Below, in pieces: positions 1 through 7,074 of a stretch of DNA of 64,000 bases (the first letter of the stretch is position 1; the number at the start of each line of letters is the position of its first letter). Below the pieces are notes generated by a model. The model was not told the DNA's origin. It searched no databases and saw only the letters and a list, made by a program, of their open reading frames with translations. A program made the translations under genes and the position numbers. Source of the stretch: Gorillibacterium timonense (lineage in GTDB: Bacteria; Bacillota; Bacilli; Paenibacillales; NBRC-103111); contig NZ_LN881724.1 of assembly GCF_001457415.1 (NCBI RefSeq), forward strand, positions 372,001 through 436,000, read 5' to 3'.

Positions 1-1
1 T

Positions 2-76
2 CAGGAAGCGGTGGCGGGGATTCTGGAAGCAATATTCTTCATCGACCAAACCGTTTCAGCAAACTTGAAAATGTGA
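2..76 (+). CDS. C-terminal end of a gene cut by the window edge
   Basis: An open frame enters from the left edge and stops at TGA 74-76. The 24 visible residues (including ILEAIFFIDQTV) read like a real protein tail. It sits 18 bp before the next start, consistent with one operon. The visible part is too short to assign a family. Confidence 0.35.
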   Translation, partial: QEAVAGILEAIFFIDQTVSANLKM

Positions 77-94
77 GAGGGGAAGTGGATTAGT

Positions 95-376
95 ATGACA
101 CCTATCGAGCAATCCGTTATTAGCAATGCGGGGAAAGTGCTCCCGTTCAGAGGGCAGGGAGTGGTGCCCGGCCAAGAAGCTGGCGAAGCATCTGCACCTC
201 GGCGGCTGATTGATGTAAAGCAAGCTGCGGAGATGATCGGTTGCGACCGCTCTACGGTCTATCAGATGGTCAGGGAGAAGCAGATCCCCGCAACGAAGAT
301 CCGCAGCCGGATTTTCTTTCACCCGGACAAGCTGGACGCTTGGCTCCGGGCCGGCGGCACTGCTGGCACAATTTAA
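95..376 (+). CDS. Excisionase-type helix-turn-helix protein
   Basis: A 93-residue protein with a MerR/excisionase (HTH_17) fold at about residues 37-85: an IDVKQAAEMIG helix, DRSTVYQMV recognition helix, then a wing ending FHPDKLDAWL. In this family the domain bends or marks DNA for recombination, or acts as a small phage regulator. The start is an ATG behind GAGGGG. It is the first of three genes here with this fold (the others at 7075 and 8464), and it heads the replication module of the phage-like element. Whether it is a true excisionase cannot be said, because no integrase is visible. Confidence 0.8.
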   Translation: MTPIEQSVISNAGKVLPFRGQGVVPGQEAGEASAPRRLIDVKQAAEMIGCDRSTVYQMVREKQIPATKIRSRIFFHPDKLDAWLRAGGTAGTI

Positions 377-397
377 ACGATAAGGAGAGTGAACGGC

Positions 398-490
398 TTG
401 GTCACAACCGGTAGGGAATGGTTCTCGCTCAGTTTGGCTCAGCGCTTACATAGGCTCTCGACAGTCTGCAGGAAAGGAAAAAGGTCTTAA
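398..490 (+). CDS. Possible 30-residue basic peptide
   Basis: A TTG start lies 10 bp behind AAGGAG (383-387) and opens a 30-codon frame ending TAA at 490. The peptide is basic (ends RKGKRS) and matches no family I know. A GTG at 389 is in the same frame but too close to the ribosome binding site. It may only be a leader for the hairpins that follow. Confidence 0.25.
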   Translation: MVTTGREWFSLSLAQRLHRLSTVCRKGKRS

Positions 491-533
491 TCGGCACCAC
501 CCGATCAAGACCCGCTTACGTAATTTCGTTACG
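483..533. repeat. Two consecutive hairpins before gene 570
   Basis: Arms GGTCTTAATCGG (483-494) and CCGATCAAGACC (501-512) pair over 12 bp with one G-T, loop CACCAC. They are followed at once by CGTAA (519-523) and TTACG (529-533) around TTTCG. No T-run follows, so these are not ordinary terminators. They belong to the short palindromes typical of this element. Confidence 0.6.
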
Positions 534-569
534 GCAATCATACCATCCATCTTAGAGAGGAGCAATACC

Positions 570-1208
570 ATGACTACGAATCATTTCGAATACCCCGCCC
601 AGTCGATCGCTTTTATGTTTATCCCGTTCGTGATGAACGGTAAGGCTGGTAAGGTGTTTTCAAAGGTAATGGAGGATGCACGTTCTGCCGTTGGGAAATA
701 CGATGACCTCACTGAAGCCGAGCGAGAGCATGTAATGAATGTCACGGTGGGTAGGTTGATGCAGGGTCTTTCCATCGCATACAAAACCACTTTCACTTGC
801 TGTGGGGCTCATGTTGAAGCTCGTGGTATCCACAACAAGAATACCGGTATTTATAGTCTGTTGGTAAGGTGCAATAACTGCGGAAATTATGTTCGACTGA
901 GTGAAACGGGCTCTATGGAAAAATGTGAACGGCATGAAATGAGAATGAAGGAAGTTACCCTTAGATCGGCTAGACAATTGGCAGGGCTGAGTGAGTCAGA
1001 AGCAGCGAAGGCTCTTAGAGTGACGATCAAGCAACTTAGAAAATGGGAACGACATCCCGATAAAATGAGGTATTCAACGGCGCTTCGATTCCGGAAGCTT
1101 TATGGGAGACCTTTTGCAGGCATACGCTTCTGCTGGTTGCATAAGGAGAAGCGAGGAACTGGGTTTTCCCCACTTGTGGGGAAAGACGGCATTGCCGTAA
1201 CCGCATAG
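570..1208 (+). CDS. Zinc-ribbon plus helix-turn-helix phage protein
   Basis: A 212-residue protein. The middle holds a probable zinc ribbon: FTCCGAH near residue 76 and RCNNCG near residue 101. A Cro/XRE-like helix-turn-helix follows at about residues 128-178 (ARQLAGLSESEAAKALRV, IKQLRKWER). The start is an ATG behind AGAGAGGAG. The family is unrecognised. The DNA-binding C-terminus and the place before the replication genes suggest an early phage regulator. The last 15 codons are unusual because a 20-bp perfect palindrome (1165-1184) lies inside them. Confidence 0.7.
   Translation: MTTNHFEYPAQSIAFMFIPFVMNGKAGKVFSKVMEDARSAVGKYDDLTEAEREHVMNVTVGRLMQGLSIAYKTTFTCCGAHVEARGIHNKNTGIYSLLVRCNNCGNYVRLSETGSMEKCERHEMRMKEVTLRSARQLAGLSESEAAKALRVTIKQLRKWERHPDKMRYSTALRFRKLYGRPFAGIRFCWLHKEKRGTGFSPLVGKDGIAVTA
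1165..1184. repeat. Perfect palindrome TTTCCCCAC-tt-GTGGGGAAA
   Basis: Two perfect 9-bp arms (1165-1173, 1176-1184) around TT, inside the 3' end of the preceding gene. The same CCAC-NN-GTGG design recurs at 3266-3281, and a related CCAAC-NN-GTTGG form at 7845-7862, so it may be a repeated protein-binding site rather than a chance feature of the coding sequence. Confidence 0.6.
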
Positions 1209-1223
1209 GAAGAATGAAGGCGG

Positions 1224-2207
1224 GTGAGGAGGGTGGCGAGCTCTCGGCATAGAGGCGGTTTCATTGGCATTGCCAACCAGGTTTGGGACGAGGTTCTCCG
1301 TCGGGACTTTAGTAAGCGGCAAAAGGATATTCTTATGTTCCTTTGGCGCCTTTCATACGGCTGCAATCAAGAAGTGGCAATCGTGCCCTTGCTCAAGGAT
1401 TTTTCATTTTGTGGCGTAGGTAAGACGAATATCACCAGTGAGCTCGCTTACTTAGAGCAGTGCAAGGTTATCCAATGGGATCGAGAGAATAATCAATTTC
1501 GATTCGAAAGCAACTTTGAAATATGGGAACTAATTCAGGTAAGGAAATGGGATGATGACCGGTTTAGTGAATTAATTCATCTGAACTTGAAGAACTCCAA
1601 ACAGACGCCGGCTAAAGTTATTGAATTGATAACCGATCACCACAACCCTGAGTTATCAAAACAAGAACCAAAGCAGGAAGGCGAAGTTATTAAAACAATA
1701 ACCGAAACCGAAAAACGGTTATTAAAACAAGAACCGATGGTTATTGAAACAAGAACCGAGACAACCGGTTTCCCCAGTCAGGACGCGGCTTCCGAGCCTC
1801 TTAAAGACATATTAAAGACAGTAAAGATTAAAGACATAAATATATGCTCATCTGCATTCGCAGAATTCTGGAATATCTACCCCCGAAAAATAGGCAAACA
1901 AGATGCTCTCAAAACCTTTCAAAAGCGAGTCAAAGAGGGAGAAGATCCGCAGGCGATCATCCAGTGTGCCAAGCACTATCGAGAAGAGTGTGAAAGACTC
2001 AGGACAGAGCCTCAGTACGTCAAGCACGCCAAGACGTTCCTGAATGGCGAACGCTATAAAGACTACCTCGAAGGAGGGATAACCAGTGAAAAAGGTAAAG
2101 GATTTCGGAGCATGGCTGCTGGAAGCGAAGGAGAGAGCGAGTACGCATTCCTCGACCGCACGGATCCGTGCAGCCGAATCACCCGCTCAGGCGATGGAGT
2201 CTTTTGA
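1224..2207 (+). CDS. Phage replication protein O-like
   Basis: A 327-residue replication initiator. Residues 10-100 form a winged-helix domain like the phage lambda O N-terminus: FIGIANQVWDEVL, then FSKRQKDILMFLWRLSYG, then a recognition region with FSFCGVGKTNITSELAYLE. A low-complexity linker rich in E, K and T and encoded by near-repeats of AAAACAAGAACC runs from about 125 to 190. The C-terminal domain (AFAEFWNIYPRKIGKQDA..., YVKHAKTFLNGERYKDYLE) is typical of phage replication proteins. Such proteins bind origin repeats and recruit the loader. The start is GTG. The 3' end overlaps the DnaC-like gene by 122 bp, a usual arrangement for this pair. An origin may lie in the linker-coding repeats, as in lambda, which is inference. 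Confidence 0.8.
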   Translation: MRRVASSRHRGGFIGIANQVWDEVLRRDFSKRQKDILMFLWRLSYGCNQEVAIVPLLKDFSFCGVGKTNITSELAYLEQCKVIQWDRENNQFRFESNFEIWELIQVRKWDDDRFSELIHLNLKNSKQTPAKVIELITDHHNPELSKQEPKQEGEVIKTITETEKRLLKQEPMVIETRTETTGFPSQDAASEPLKDILKTVKIKDINICSSAFAEFWNIYPRKIGKQDALKTFQKRVKEGEDPQAIIQCAKHYREECERLRTEPQYVKHAKTFLNGERYKDYLEGGITSEKGKGFRSMAAGSEGESEYAFLDRTDPCSRITRSGDGVF

Positions 2208-2886
2208 ATGCAACATATGCCAGGACGAGGGTGGAATGGTCGCTCTCGGTGAAGACGGAACGGAATACTGGAGGAGTTGCGAGTGCGCGGAGCGGAAACG
2301 GATCAAGCGGCTCATGCAATTCAGCCAGATAACGGAGGAGTTCCAGAAGAAGATGTTCGGGAACTTCAACCTGGAGGGAAGGCCGCCGCTTGTTGCTCAG
2401 GCCTTCGAGGTTGCTCGCTCCTACGTCTTGGACTTCCAGAAAGCCAGATGCACCCCGCAGAACAGCATAGCGCTTCTGGGCCGTCCTGGATGCGGTAAGA
2501 CGCACCTCCTCATGGCCGTGTCGAACAATCTGCTTTCGAGAGGTATCGAGGTTCTCTACTTCCCTTGGGTGGAAGGCTTCAACGGGATCAAGGACGATTT
2601 GTCGAAGATGGAAGAGAAGGTTCATCGGTTGCGGGAATGCGAGGTTCTTTACATCGACGATATGTTCAAGGGCAGGGGGAAACCGACTGACTTCCAGCTT
2701 GAGCAGCTATTCGGCATTGTGAATCATCGGTACCTGGAGAAGAAGCCGCTCCTGATCAGCTCGGAGAAGACGATTGCTCAAATCTGTGAAATCGATGAGG
2801 GGATCGGCAGCCGCATCAACGAGATGTGCAGAGATTATCGTGTCACCCTCTCAGGCGGGATCGAGCTTAATTACCGGCTGAAATGA
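2086..2886 (+). CDS. DnaC-like replicative helicase loader
   Basis: A 266-residue AAA+ ATPase. An N-terminal zinc-finger-like CNIC...CEC motif (Cys42, 45, 65, 67) precedes the ATPase domain: Walker A GRPGCGKT at residues 132-139, Walker B VLYIDD, and a late arginine stretch (GIGSRINEMC). The family loads the DnaB/DnaC-type helicase onto single-stranded DNA at an origin. The GTG start at 2086 is supported by AAGGAGGG 8 bp upstream, even though it lies 122 bp inside the previous gene. It partners with the O-like protein. Confidence 0.85.
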   Translation: MKKVKDFGAWLLEAKERASTHSSTARIRAAESPAQAMESFECNICQDEGGMVALGEDGTEYWRSCECAERKRIKRLMQFSQITEEFQKKMFGNFNLEGRPPLVAQAFEVARSYVLDFQKARCTPQNSIALLGRPGCGKTHLLMAVSNNLLSRGIEVLYFPWVEGFNGIKDDLSKMEEKVHRLRECEVLYIDDMFKGRGKPTDFQLEQLFGIVNHRYLEKKPLLISSEKTIAQICEIDEGIGSRINEMCRDYRVTLSGGIELNYRLK

Positions 2887-2888
2887 TA

Positions 2889-2904
2889 GGTCCAAATTTG
2901 GACC
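2889..2904. repeat. Perfect 16-bp palindrome GGTCCAAATTTGGACC
   Basis: A fully symmetric site between the DnaC-like gene and the better-supported start at 2955. A weaker copy of its centre (CCAAATCTGG) recurs at 8363-8378. It is a candidate binding site for one of the element's regulators. Confidence 0.6.
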
Positions 2905-2954
2905 GACGCCGATATCAAGCTTCTAGGGCAGAATCTCTCAGCAGGAGGCGGGTC

Positions 2955-3230
2955 ATGAAAGAGAAGAAGATCAGAGAGTTCCGGATTAAGCTTCAAGGCA
3001 ATGTGATGACAATCAGCACGGATCAGACGAAGAGGAACACGCTCGAGACCATCTTGAATCTGATCTTCAAGGAATTCTATAAGTTTGATCCTGAAGCATT
3101 CGAGAAGTATGCCAAGAAAGTAACGGCTCTCCTAAGCACCCGCTTGAATAAAAATGCTCCAAAAGAAGCTGATGAGGAACCGCTGGATGATTTCGAATTC
3201 TGGCGGAACCTCATGGAGCGTCGAGGGTAG
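2955..3230 (+). CDS. Small phage protein of unknown function
   Basis: A 91-residue charged protein (MKEKKIREFRIKLQGN...). I chose ATG 2955 because AGGAGG sits 6 bp upstream. An earlier in-frame ATG at 2883 overlaps the DnaC gene, but would put the perfect palindrome 2889-2904 into coding sequence. The family is unrecognised. The segment LETILNLIFKEFYKFDPEAFEKYAKK looks helical. It is probably an accessory replication-module protein. Confidence 0.55.
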   Translation: MKEKKIREFRIKLQGNVMTISTDQTKRNTLETILNLIFKEFYKFDPEAFEKYAKKVTALLSTRLNKNAPKEADEEPLDDFEFWRNLMERRG

Positions 3231-3573
3231 AGCGGGTAAATCAACGATCGGATAAATGGAGGTATTCTCCACAAGTGGAGATAGGTTTGACTCATCATAG
3301 GAGAAATCTATGAAGGTCGTTAAATTTATAGGAGAATAAGAACATTTTGGTGAGCAAGGGGGTATGTACAACATACGTCCTTGGACAGCAGTAACAGGGG
3401 GGAGTCAGTAAGGACGGGTAAGGTCGGGCTGTTAAGAATTGTTAAAGTTCTGCGTGTGCGAACAATCCGCCAAAACCTGACTCTCAAAGATTGAAGCCGA
3501 GCTATGTAGGGTTACAATTCCTACACCGCTAAAAAGCGGAACAAATACCTACCGGTACAAAGGGGATGACCTA
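3231..3573. other. Intergenic segment with four short palindromes
   Basis: No gene of convincing size. It holds palindromes at 3266-3281 (TCTCCAC-aa-GTGGAGA), 3362-3376 (GTATGT-aca-ACATAC), 3505-3525 (TGTAGG/CCTACA, 9-bp loop) and 3526-3539 (CCGCT-aaaa-AGCGG), all perfect. None is followed by a T-run. It may contain the promoter and operators of the ArpU-like gene. Confidence 0.5.
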
Positions 3574-3978
3574 TTGGATTGGAAGCGAGAAGCCCGCCGA
3601 GAACTGATGGCTTACAATGCATTGCGTGTAGATCGAGAGGAGCTTCAGCAGCGGCTCGACGAGTTGGACAAGAGTATTCGTCCAGGACAATCGCGCTTGG
3701 ACGGAATGCCTCGAGCAGTTACCGGGCTCCATAGCGCTCCTGTAGAGGCGACAACAATCAGGCGGGAGGAAGTAGGGGGTAAGCTTACCCTTAAACTAGA
3801 TGAGGTTAAGGAGCGCCTTGAACCCATAGAATGGGCGTTAGCCGCCTTGTCTGATACAGATAGGGAGATTCTTCGACGGTCTTTTCATTCGCTCGATTAC
3901 AGCATGAGTGAAGCCGCTGCAGCCTTCGGTCTCCCGCTGGATCAGTTCAGGTATCAAATGGGAAAGGCTATGAGGTAG
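3574..3978 (+). CDS. ArpU-like / sigma-region-4-like phage late regulator
   Basis: A 134-residue protein. The first part (DWKREARRELMAYNALRVDREELQQRLDEL) is a coiled coil. The C-terminus (LSDTDREILRRSFHSLDYSMSEAAAAFGLPLDQFRYQMGKAMR) has the helix-turn-helix of sigma region 4 seen in ArpU/DUF1492 proteins, which in Firmicute phages sit at the end of the early genes and act on late genes. The start is TTG at 3574. It is the last gene before the tail-like block, so it may drive the promoter of gene 4148. Confidence 0.65.
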   Translation: MDWKREARRELMAYNALRVDREELQQRLDELDKSIRPGQSRLDGMPRAVTGLHSAPVEATTIRREEVGGKLTLKLDEVKERLEPIEWALAALSDTDREILRRSFHSLDYSMSEAAAAFGLPLDQFRYQMGKAMR

Positions 3979-4147
3979 TTTTACCGGTTGCTGCAGCGGT
4001 ACAAAACAGGACCCACAATCACTCGACCTTTGGAGGTATGTCCTGTAGACCAGGCAAGGGAGCACCTTCCAATAATGTGAGATCTAAAAAGCATTATTTA
4101 GATTCTTCTTGCTAAAAAAACAACCTGTAAATTGAAAGGAGTTATCC

Positions 4148-4984
4148 ATGGGGAAATGGTTTTGTTACAGCCGCGGTATTGCTGCTTCGCCAGATACATC
4201 AAGCGGGCCAAGCAGCATTAACACAACAGCTTCAGCACCTGCGGTATCGTCCGGACCGAGTAGTACGAGCACGACGGCATCGGCTCCAGCGGTGTCTAGC
4301 TTGCCGAGCACCAGATATACGACAGAATCGAACCCAGAAGAAGTGATTTACACAGAAGACAGTCAAAGGACAGGTGGAGTCTTCGAATGGTTTGAAAACC
4401 CTGGGTCCGGAGCGTTCTATTCTGGCGAAACCATTCCGGCCGGCGGGCATAACCACGGCGGGTCGGCAGCGGCACATAATCACGGGATTGTCGGCGCTAC
4501 AAATACTGCGCCCGCAATTACAGCAGAAGGTGACCATGTCCATCCATTCGTGATTACAAAGGATCATAGCCATAGCAATCACCATACTCACATTATCCCG
4601 CCACACGACCATGGCATGGATCACACTCACATTGTTCCTTCTCATGAGCATGGTATGGATCACACGCATGTGGTCCCAGCCCATACACATGGCATGGACC
4701 ATACTCACCAAATCCCAGCCCATACACATGAACTTGAACTTGGGATATTCGAGGGCCCGACAGCAACAGCAGTTACAGTTGAGGTGGACGGAAATGTAAT
4801 TCTAGGACTTGGCCCCAATGAAGATGATATTGATCTGATCCCGTATCTTGCTAAGGATAGTTCAGGTAAGGTTCAGCGGGGCAGATGGGTGAACATCAAG
4901 ATTACACCAAATTCACTTAGTCGTGTGGTAGCGACAATAACTGAACAAATCTTTGTTCAGAGTCGTGGTGGAGGAGATTACTGA
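4148..4984 (+). CDS. Histidine-rich repeat protein, tail-fibre-like
   Basis: A 278-residue protein behind AAAGGAG. Residues 18-61 are a Ser/Thr/Ala/Pro repeat (16-residue unit SSGPSSxxTTASAPAV, two full copies and one partial). Residues 100-196 are packed with HxH motifs, ending in four copies of a 13-residue unit of the form HTHxxPxHxHGMD. HxH-rich stalks bind metal ions in phage tail fibre tips such as T4 gp37, so I read this as a phage receptor-binding or tail-tip protein (inference from composition). The C-terminal 80 residues (TATAVTVEVDGNVILGLG...) look like a beta-rich tip. No tail module surrounds it. Its stop overlaps the start of the Ntn hydrolase by 1 nt, suggesting joint action. 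Confidence 0.6.
   Translation: MGKWFCYSRGIAASPDTSSGPSSINTTASAPAVSSGPSSTSTTASAPAVSSLPSTRYTTESNPEEVIYTEDSQRTGGVFEWFENPGSGAFYSGETIPAGGHNHGGSAAAHNHGIVGATNTAPAITAEGDHVHPFVITKDHSHSNHHTHIIPPHDHGMDHTHIVPSHEHGMDHTHVVPAHTHGMDHTHQIPAHTHELELGIFEGPTATAVTVEVDGNVILGLGPNEDDIDLIPYLAKDSSGKVQRGRWVNIKITPNSLSRVVATITEQIFVQSRGGGDY
4199..4330 (+). repeat. 48-bp tandem repeat, Ser/Thr/Pro/Ala linker
   Basis: Two full copies and one truncated copy of a 16-codon unit (4199-4246, 4247-4294, 4295-4330) encode the low-complexity N-terminal linker of the tail-like protein. The copies have diverged in DNA but keep the protein pattern. Confidence 0.75.
4583..4735 (+). repeat. 39-bp tandem repeat encoding HxH stalk
   Basis: Units begin at 4583, 4622, 4661 and 4700; the fourth is incomplete. 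Each encodes HTHxxPxHxH and, in the first three, GMD. Codon usage differs between units (CAC/CAT, GTT/GTG), so the repeat is old or under protein-level selection. Confidence 0.85.
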
Positions 4985-5592
4985 TGACTTTAGCTGCCGT
5001 ATTTGCCGCAAAGAACTTCGCTATCGCCGTTGCTGATCGTCGACGGACCTTACTCTCCTCGGGCGTGTATGTGGATGATGTGAAGAAAATACATCAGGTT
5101 AATGCTCGCGTGATGGTCTCGTGGGCAGGGATTTATCATTCCATTGGAAACGGGCAATATCGTGGTCTTGCTGAGCAGATTATCAATGAGAATCTGTTTC
5201 GGACAGGGGATGAATCATCAGTTGAAGAAGTAGCCGAGATGTACAGCCAGTCGCTCAAGAAGCGTCTTGCTGCAGGTGAAGATATGGATGATCTAGCTGT
5301 TACGTTTCACCTTTCTGGGAGAGATCAAAGTGGAAAATATGCCATAGCGAGGGTAAGTCATTTTGAAGGATTCCAGATGGTCGTTACACCTTCAAATGAT
5401 CGAGGACTTATCTGGAGTCTGTCTAGGGCAGATTACGATCCTTCTCAATGGCTCCAGGCGGAGATCGCATCCTTATCAGAGGTCAGCGTCGAAACTATTC
5501 AAGCATTAGCGGTCAAGCTAATAGAAAGAACTGCCGAATTGGATGGCTATGTCAGCGGGACATACGACATGCTGATATTGGATTCTATATAA
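4984..5592 (+). CDS. Proteasome/HslV-like Ntn hydrolase (threonine protease)
   Basis: A 202-residue protein beginning MTLAAVF. Numbered after Met removal, it has Thr1, Asp17, Thr21-Leu22, Lys33 and Ala47-Gly48, the same positions as in E. coli HslV, whose Thr1/Asp17/Lys33 are catalytic. The order beta strand, VADRR turn, DDVKKI helix entry and MVSWAGIY strand fits the proteasome beta fold. A C-terminal DGYVSGTYD resembles the conserved Asp...Ser-Gly near the end of proteasome beta subunits. The usual length is 175-230 residues. No HslU or other ATPase partner is visible. The ATG start is set by GGAGGAGA and by the stop/start overlap with the His-rich gene. It is likely a self-assembling threonine protease acting on a phage or host protein; the substrate is unknown. 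Confidence 0.72.
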   Translation: MTLAAVFAAKNFAIAVADRRRTLLSSGVYVDDVKKIHQVNARVMVSWAGIYHSIGNGQYRGLAEQIINENLFRTGDESSVEEVAEMYSQSLKKRLAAGEDMDDLAVTFHLSGRDQSGKYAIARVSHFEGFQMVVTPSNDRGLIWSLSRADYDPSQWLQAEIASLSEVSVETIQALAVKLIERTAELDGYVSGTYDMLILDSI

Positions 5593-5615
5593 CAGGGAAG
5601 GAGGTGAAGGAAGAT

Positions 5616-5780
5616 ATGGATAACCGTCCAAAGAGAAAATACCCATGTCGGGCGGTATGTGTAAACGGGCGGGGCACTTCTGCTGAAACGGAAAGAAATC
5701 GCGAACTACTCAAGGAAAAACTTAAGGCAAAAAGGATATCCGATGTGCAAGAGTCAGCAAAACAAATGCGGAAAATTTAA
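5616..5780 (+). CDS. Small basic protein, unknown
   Basis: A 54-residue basic protein (MDNRPKRKYP...) with a good AAGGAGGTGA upstream of ATG 5616; a GTG at 5604 in the same frame is an alternative. Rich in Lys, Arg and Glu, with a helical second half (ERNRELLKEKLKAKR). It lies between the Ntn hydrolase and the coiled-coil gene and is probably co-transcribed. Not recognised. Confidence 0.5.
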   Translation: MDNRPKRKYPCRAVCVNGRGTSAETERNRELLKEKLKAKRISDVQESAKQMRKI

Positions 5781-5795
5781 AGGAGGAACTTCCGG

Positions 5796-6392
5796 ATGAA
5801 CGCAATAAAAACTGAAGCTCTCATGAATAGACTTAATGATTTGTTAAAACTGTACTGGAGGTATAAAGAAGTTGCCGCCAGTCGGCTGATGGACATTAAC
5901 AAGGAACTGACAGAAATCGACATCGAACTCGTTGATCTTGAAACCCTGTTAATCGAAGCTGAAGCTTTAGGTCAAGAGACAGCAAGAAAACAATTGCAAA
6001 AGCGTGAAACTGAGTTACTTACCAAGAAAAGTCTTTTTCGTCAGAAACAAGAAAGTGCCACTCAAGAAATCAGTTCGGTGATTGAAAAGAAGTTGCTTTC
6101 CCTTATACCGGATATTCCTGATGCAGAGAGTGAATCTCGATCATTTGAGAGAACTCGGGGTGAACATTTGAGTCAGATTGATGAGCAGATTGCCGAACTC
6201 AAGAGGCAAAGGCAATTGGTTGCGGCCGAACCCCATCCTTTCCGGAGATGCGTGTATATTTTGTCCGATCTGGAGAGCGCGGCGGGACTGGAAAAAGGGA
6301 CGGTAAATCATAAGATCAATGAACTCAAGTCTCCTATCAAAAGAAAGAACCCGTTCTTCGGGATTCTACAGGGTGAAGGAGAGAGGAAATGA
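5796..6392 (+). CDS. Coiled-coil phage protein, unknown
   Basis: A 198-residue protein that is almost entirely predicted helix and coiled coil up to residue 150 (long E/L/K heptad stretches such as ELTEIDIELVDLETLLIEAE). The last 50 residues (YILSDLESAAGLEKGTVNHKINELK) could be a helix-turn-helix. The start is an ATG behind AAAGGAGG. It overlaps the next gene by 4 bp. It could be a structural scaffold or a DNA-bridging regulator; no family assigned. Confidence 0.6.
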   Translation: MNAIKTEALMNRLNDLLKLYWRYKEVAASRLMDINKELTEIDIELVDLETLLIEAEALGQETARKQLQKRETELLTKKSLFRQKQESATQEISSVIEKKLLSLIPDIPDAESESRSFERTRGEHLSQIDEQIAELKRQRQLVAAEPHPFRRCVYILSDLESAAGLEKGTVNHKINELKSPIKRKNPFFGILQGEGERK

Positions 6393-6676
6393 GACTAAGC
6401 CGGATCAATACGGACACGATTGGATATAAGGAATTTTACTTTGATTTTAACGGTGATGTTCAACTCGTCGAAGCTTTGAATCCTGTGGCAAAAGGGCAAA
6501 TTGTATTGACCGCAGAAGAAGCAGAAGCATTCACGGGCATTCCGTTAAACGAATGGAAAAGGTTGATCGCTGAAAACAAGATCAAGACTTGCATCCAGGG
6601 GGGGTTTATTTCCTATCCCGACGTGATGACAGTCAAGTATTGGTGGGACGAGTATCAAAAAGAAGAGTGCAGCTAA
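6389..6676 (+). CDS. Small protein with helix-turn-helix-like core
   Basis: A 95-residue protein that starts inside the stop of the preceding gene (ATGA), behind GGAGAGAGG. The central part (ILTAEEAEAFTGIPLNEWKRLIAENKIKTCIQGGFISYPDVMTVKYWWDEY) resembles a divergent excisionase-type winged helix. It is the last gene before a terminator and the cos-like block, the slot that an HNH nuclease gene often fills in cos phages. Function unknown. Confidence 0.55.
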   Translation: MRLSRINTDTIGYKEFYFDFNGDVQLVEALNPVAKGQIVLTAEEAEAFTGIPLNEWKRLIAENKIKTCIQGGFISYPDVMTVKYWWDEYQKEECS

Positions 6677-6691
6677 ATAAGAGCAGACCTT

Positions 6692-6722
6692 AGGCCGGGT
6701 ATACCTACTCGGCCTCTTTCTT
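6692..6722 (+). terminator. Rho-independent terminator after gene 6389
   Basis: Stem AGGCCG (6692-6697) with CGGCCT (6710-6715), extended by GTA/TAC, then TTTCTT. It closes the transcript that includes the tail-like and Ntn genes. Confidence 0.75.
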
Positions 6723-6724
6723 AT

Positions 6725-6822
6725 CCCCCCCCGGGGGCAAAAATCTCAAAGGCCGCTTGGGGACCGGGCAGGGGAGCTTCGAATTTACGCGAGGGTTGCG
6801 CGTACATGACCCCCCTCCCCCA
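6725..6822 (+). other. cos-like G/C-rich phage packaging region
   Basis: Directly after the terminator comes a run of C then G (CCCCCCCCGGGGG), an AT patch, GGGGACCGGGCAGGGGAGC, the hairpin ACGCG/CGCGT, and a final C-rich run. To my memory this order matches the block found just upstream of the small terminase gene in many HNH-type cos phages of Firmicutes. Here no terminase follows. If correct, the element could be packaged by a helper phage. This is pattern recall, not alignment. Confidence 0.45.
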
Positions 6823-6840
6823 GGAATTGAGGTGATATAG

Positions 6841-6960
6841 GTGAAAATGGGCGAAGTCGAAAAAACAAACAAAAATTGGAAATTAAGAGTGAGAAATATG
6901 GCTAAAGCTTACTCTCAAAGAAATGGCGGAGGGAAACTCTACTTATTGACATTTATTTAG
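6841..6960 (+). CDS. Possible 39-residue basic peptide
   Basis: A GTG at 6841 with GAGGTGAT upstream opens 39 codons to TAG 6960 (MKMGEVEKTNKNWKLR...). It lies where the small terminase gene would start in a cos phage, but has no terminase features. It may be a remnant of that gene's start region or a new small gene. Confidence 0.4.
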   Translation: MKMGEVEKTNKNWKLRVRNMAKAYSQRNGGGKLYLLTFI

Positions 6961-7074
6961 GGATTCGTGATCATCAAAGTATCCTAACATTTGAGCAGTG
7001 ACGGATGGCGGAAGCCGGGAATTTGCTTCATCTGAAACGGTAGATGTGAAGCACTTGTAAGGGGGCTAGGGACC

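Noticed and set aside
2179..2625. Minus-strand frame opposite the DnaC-like gene
   Set aside because: No ribosome binding site or domain; mirrors the AAA+ coding sequence.
4148..4984. Metal chaperone or zinc-storage protein because of its many histidines
   Set aside because: The HTHxxPxHxH stalk plus a beta-rich end in a phage context fits a tail fibre better; no GTPase or transporter partner.
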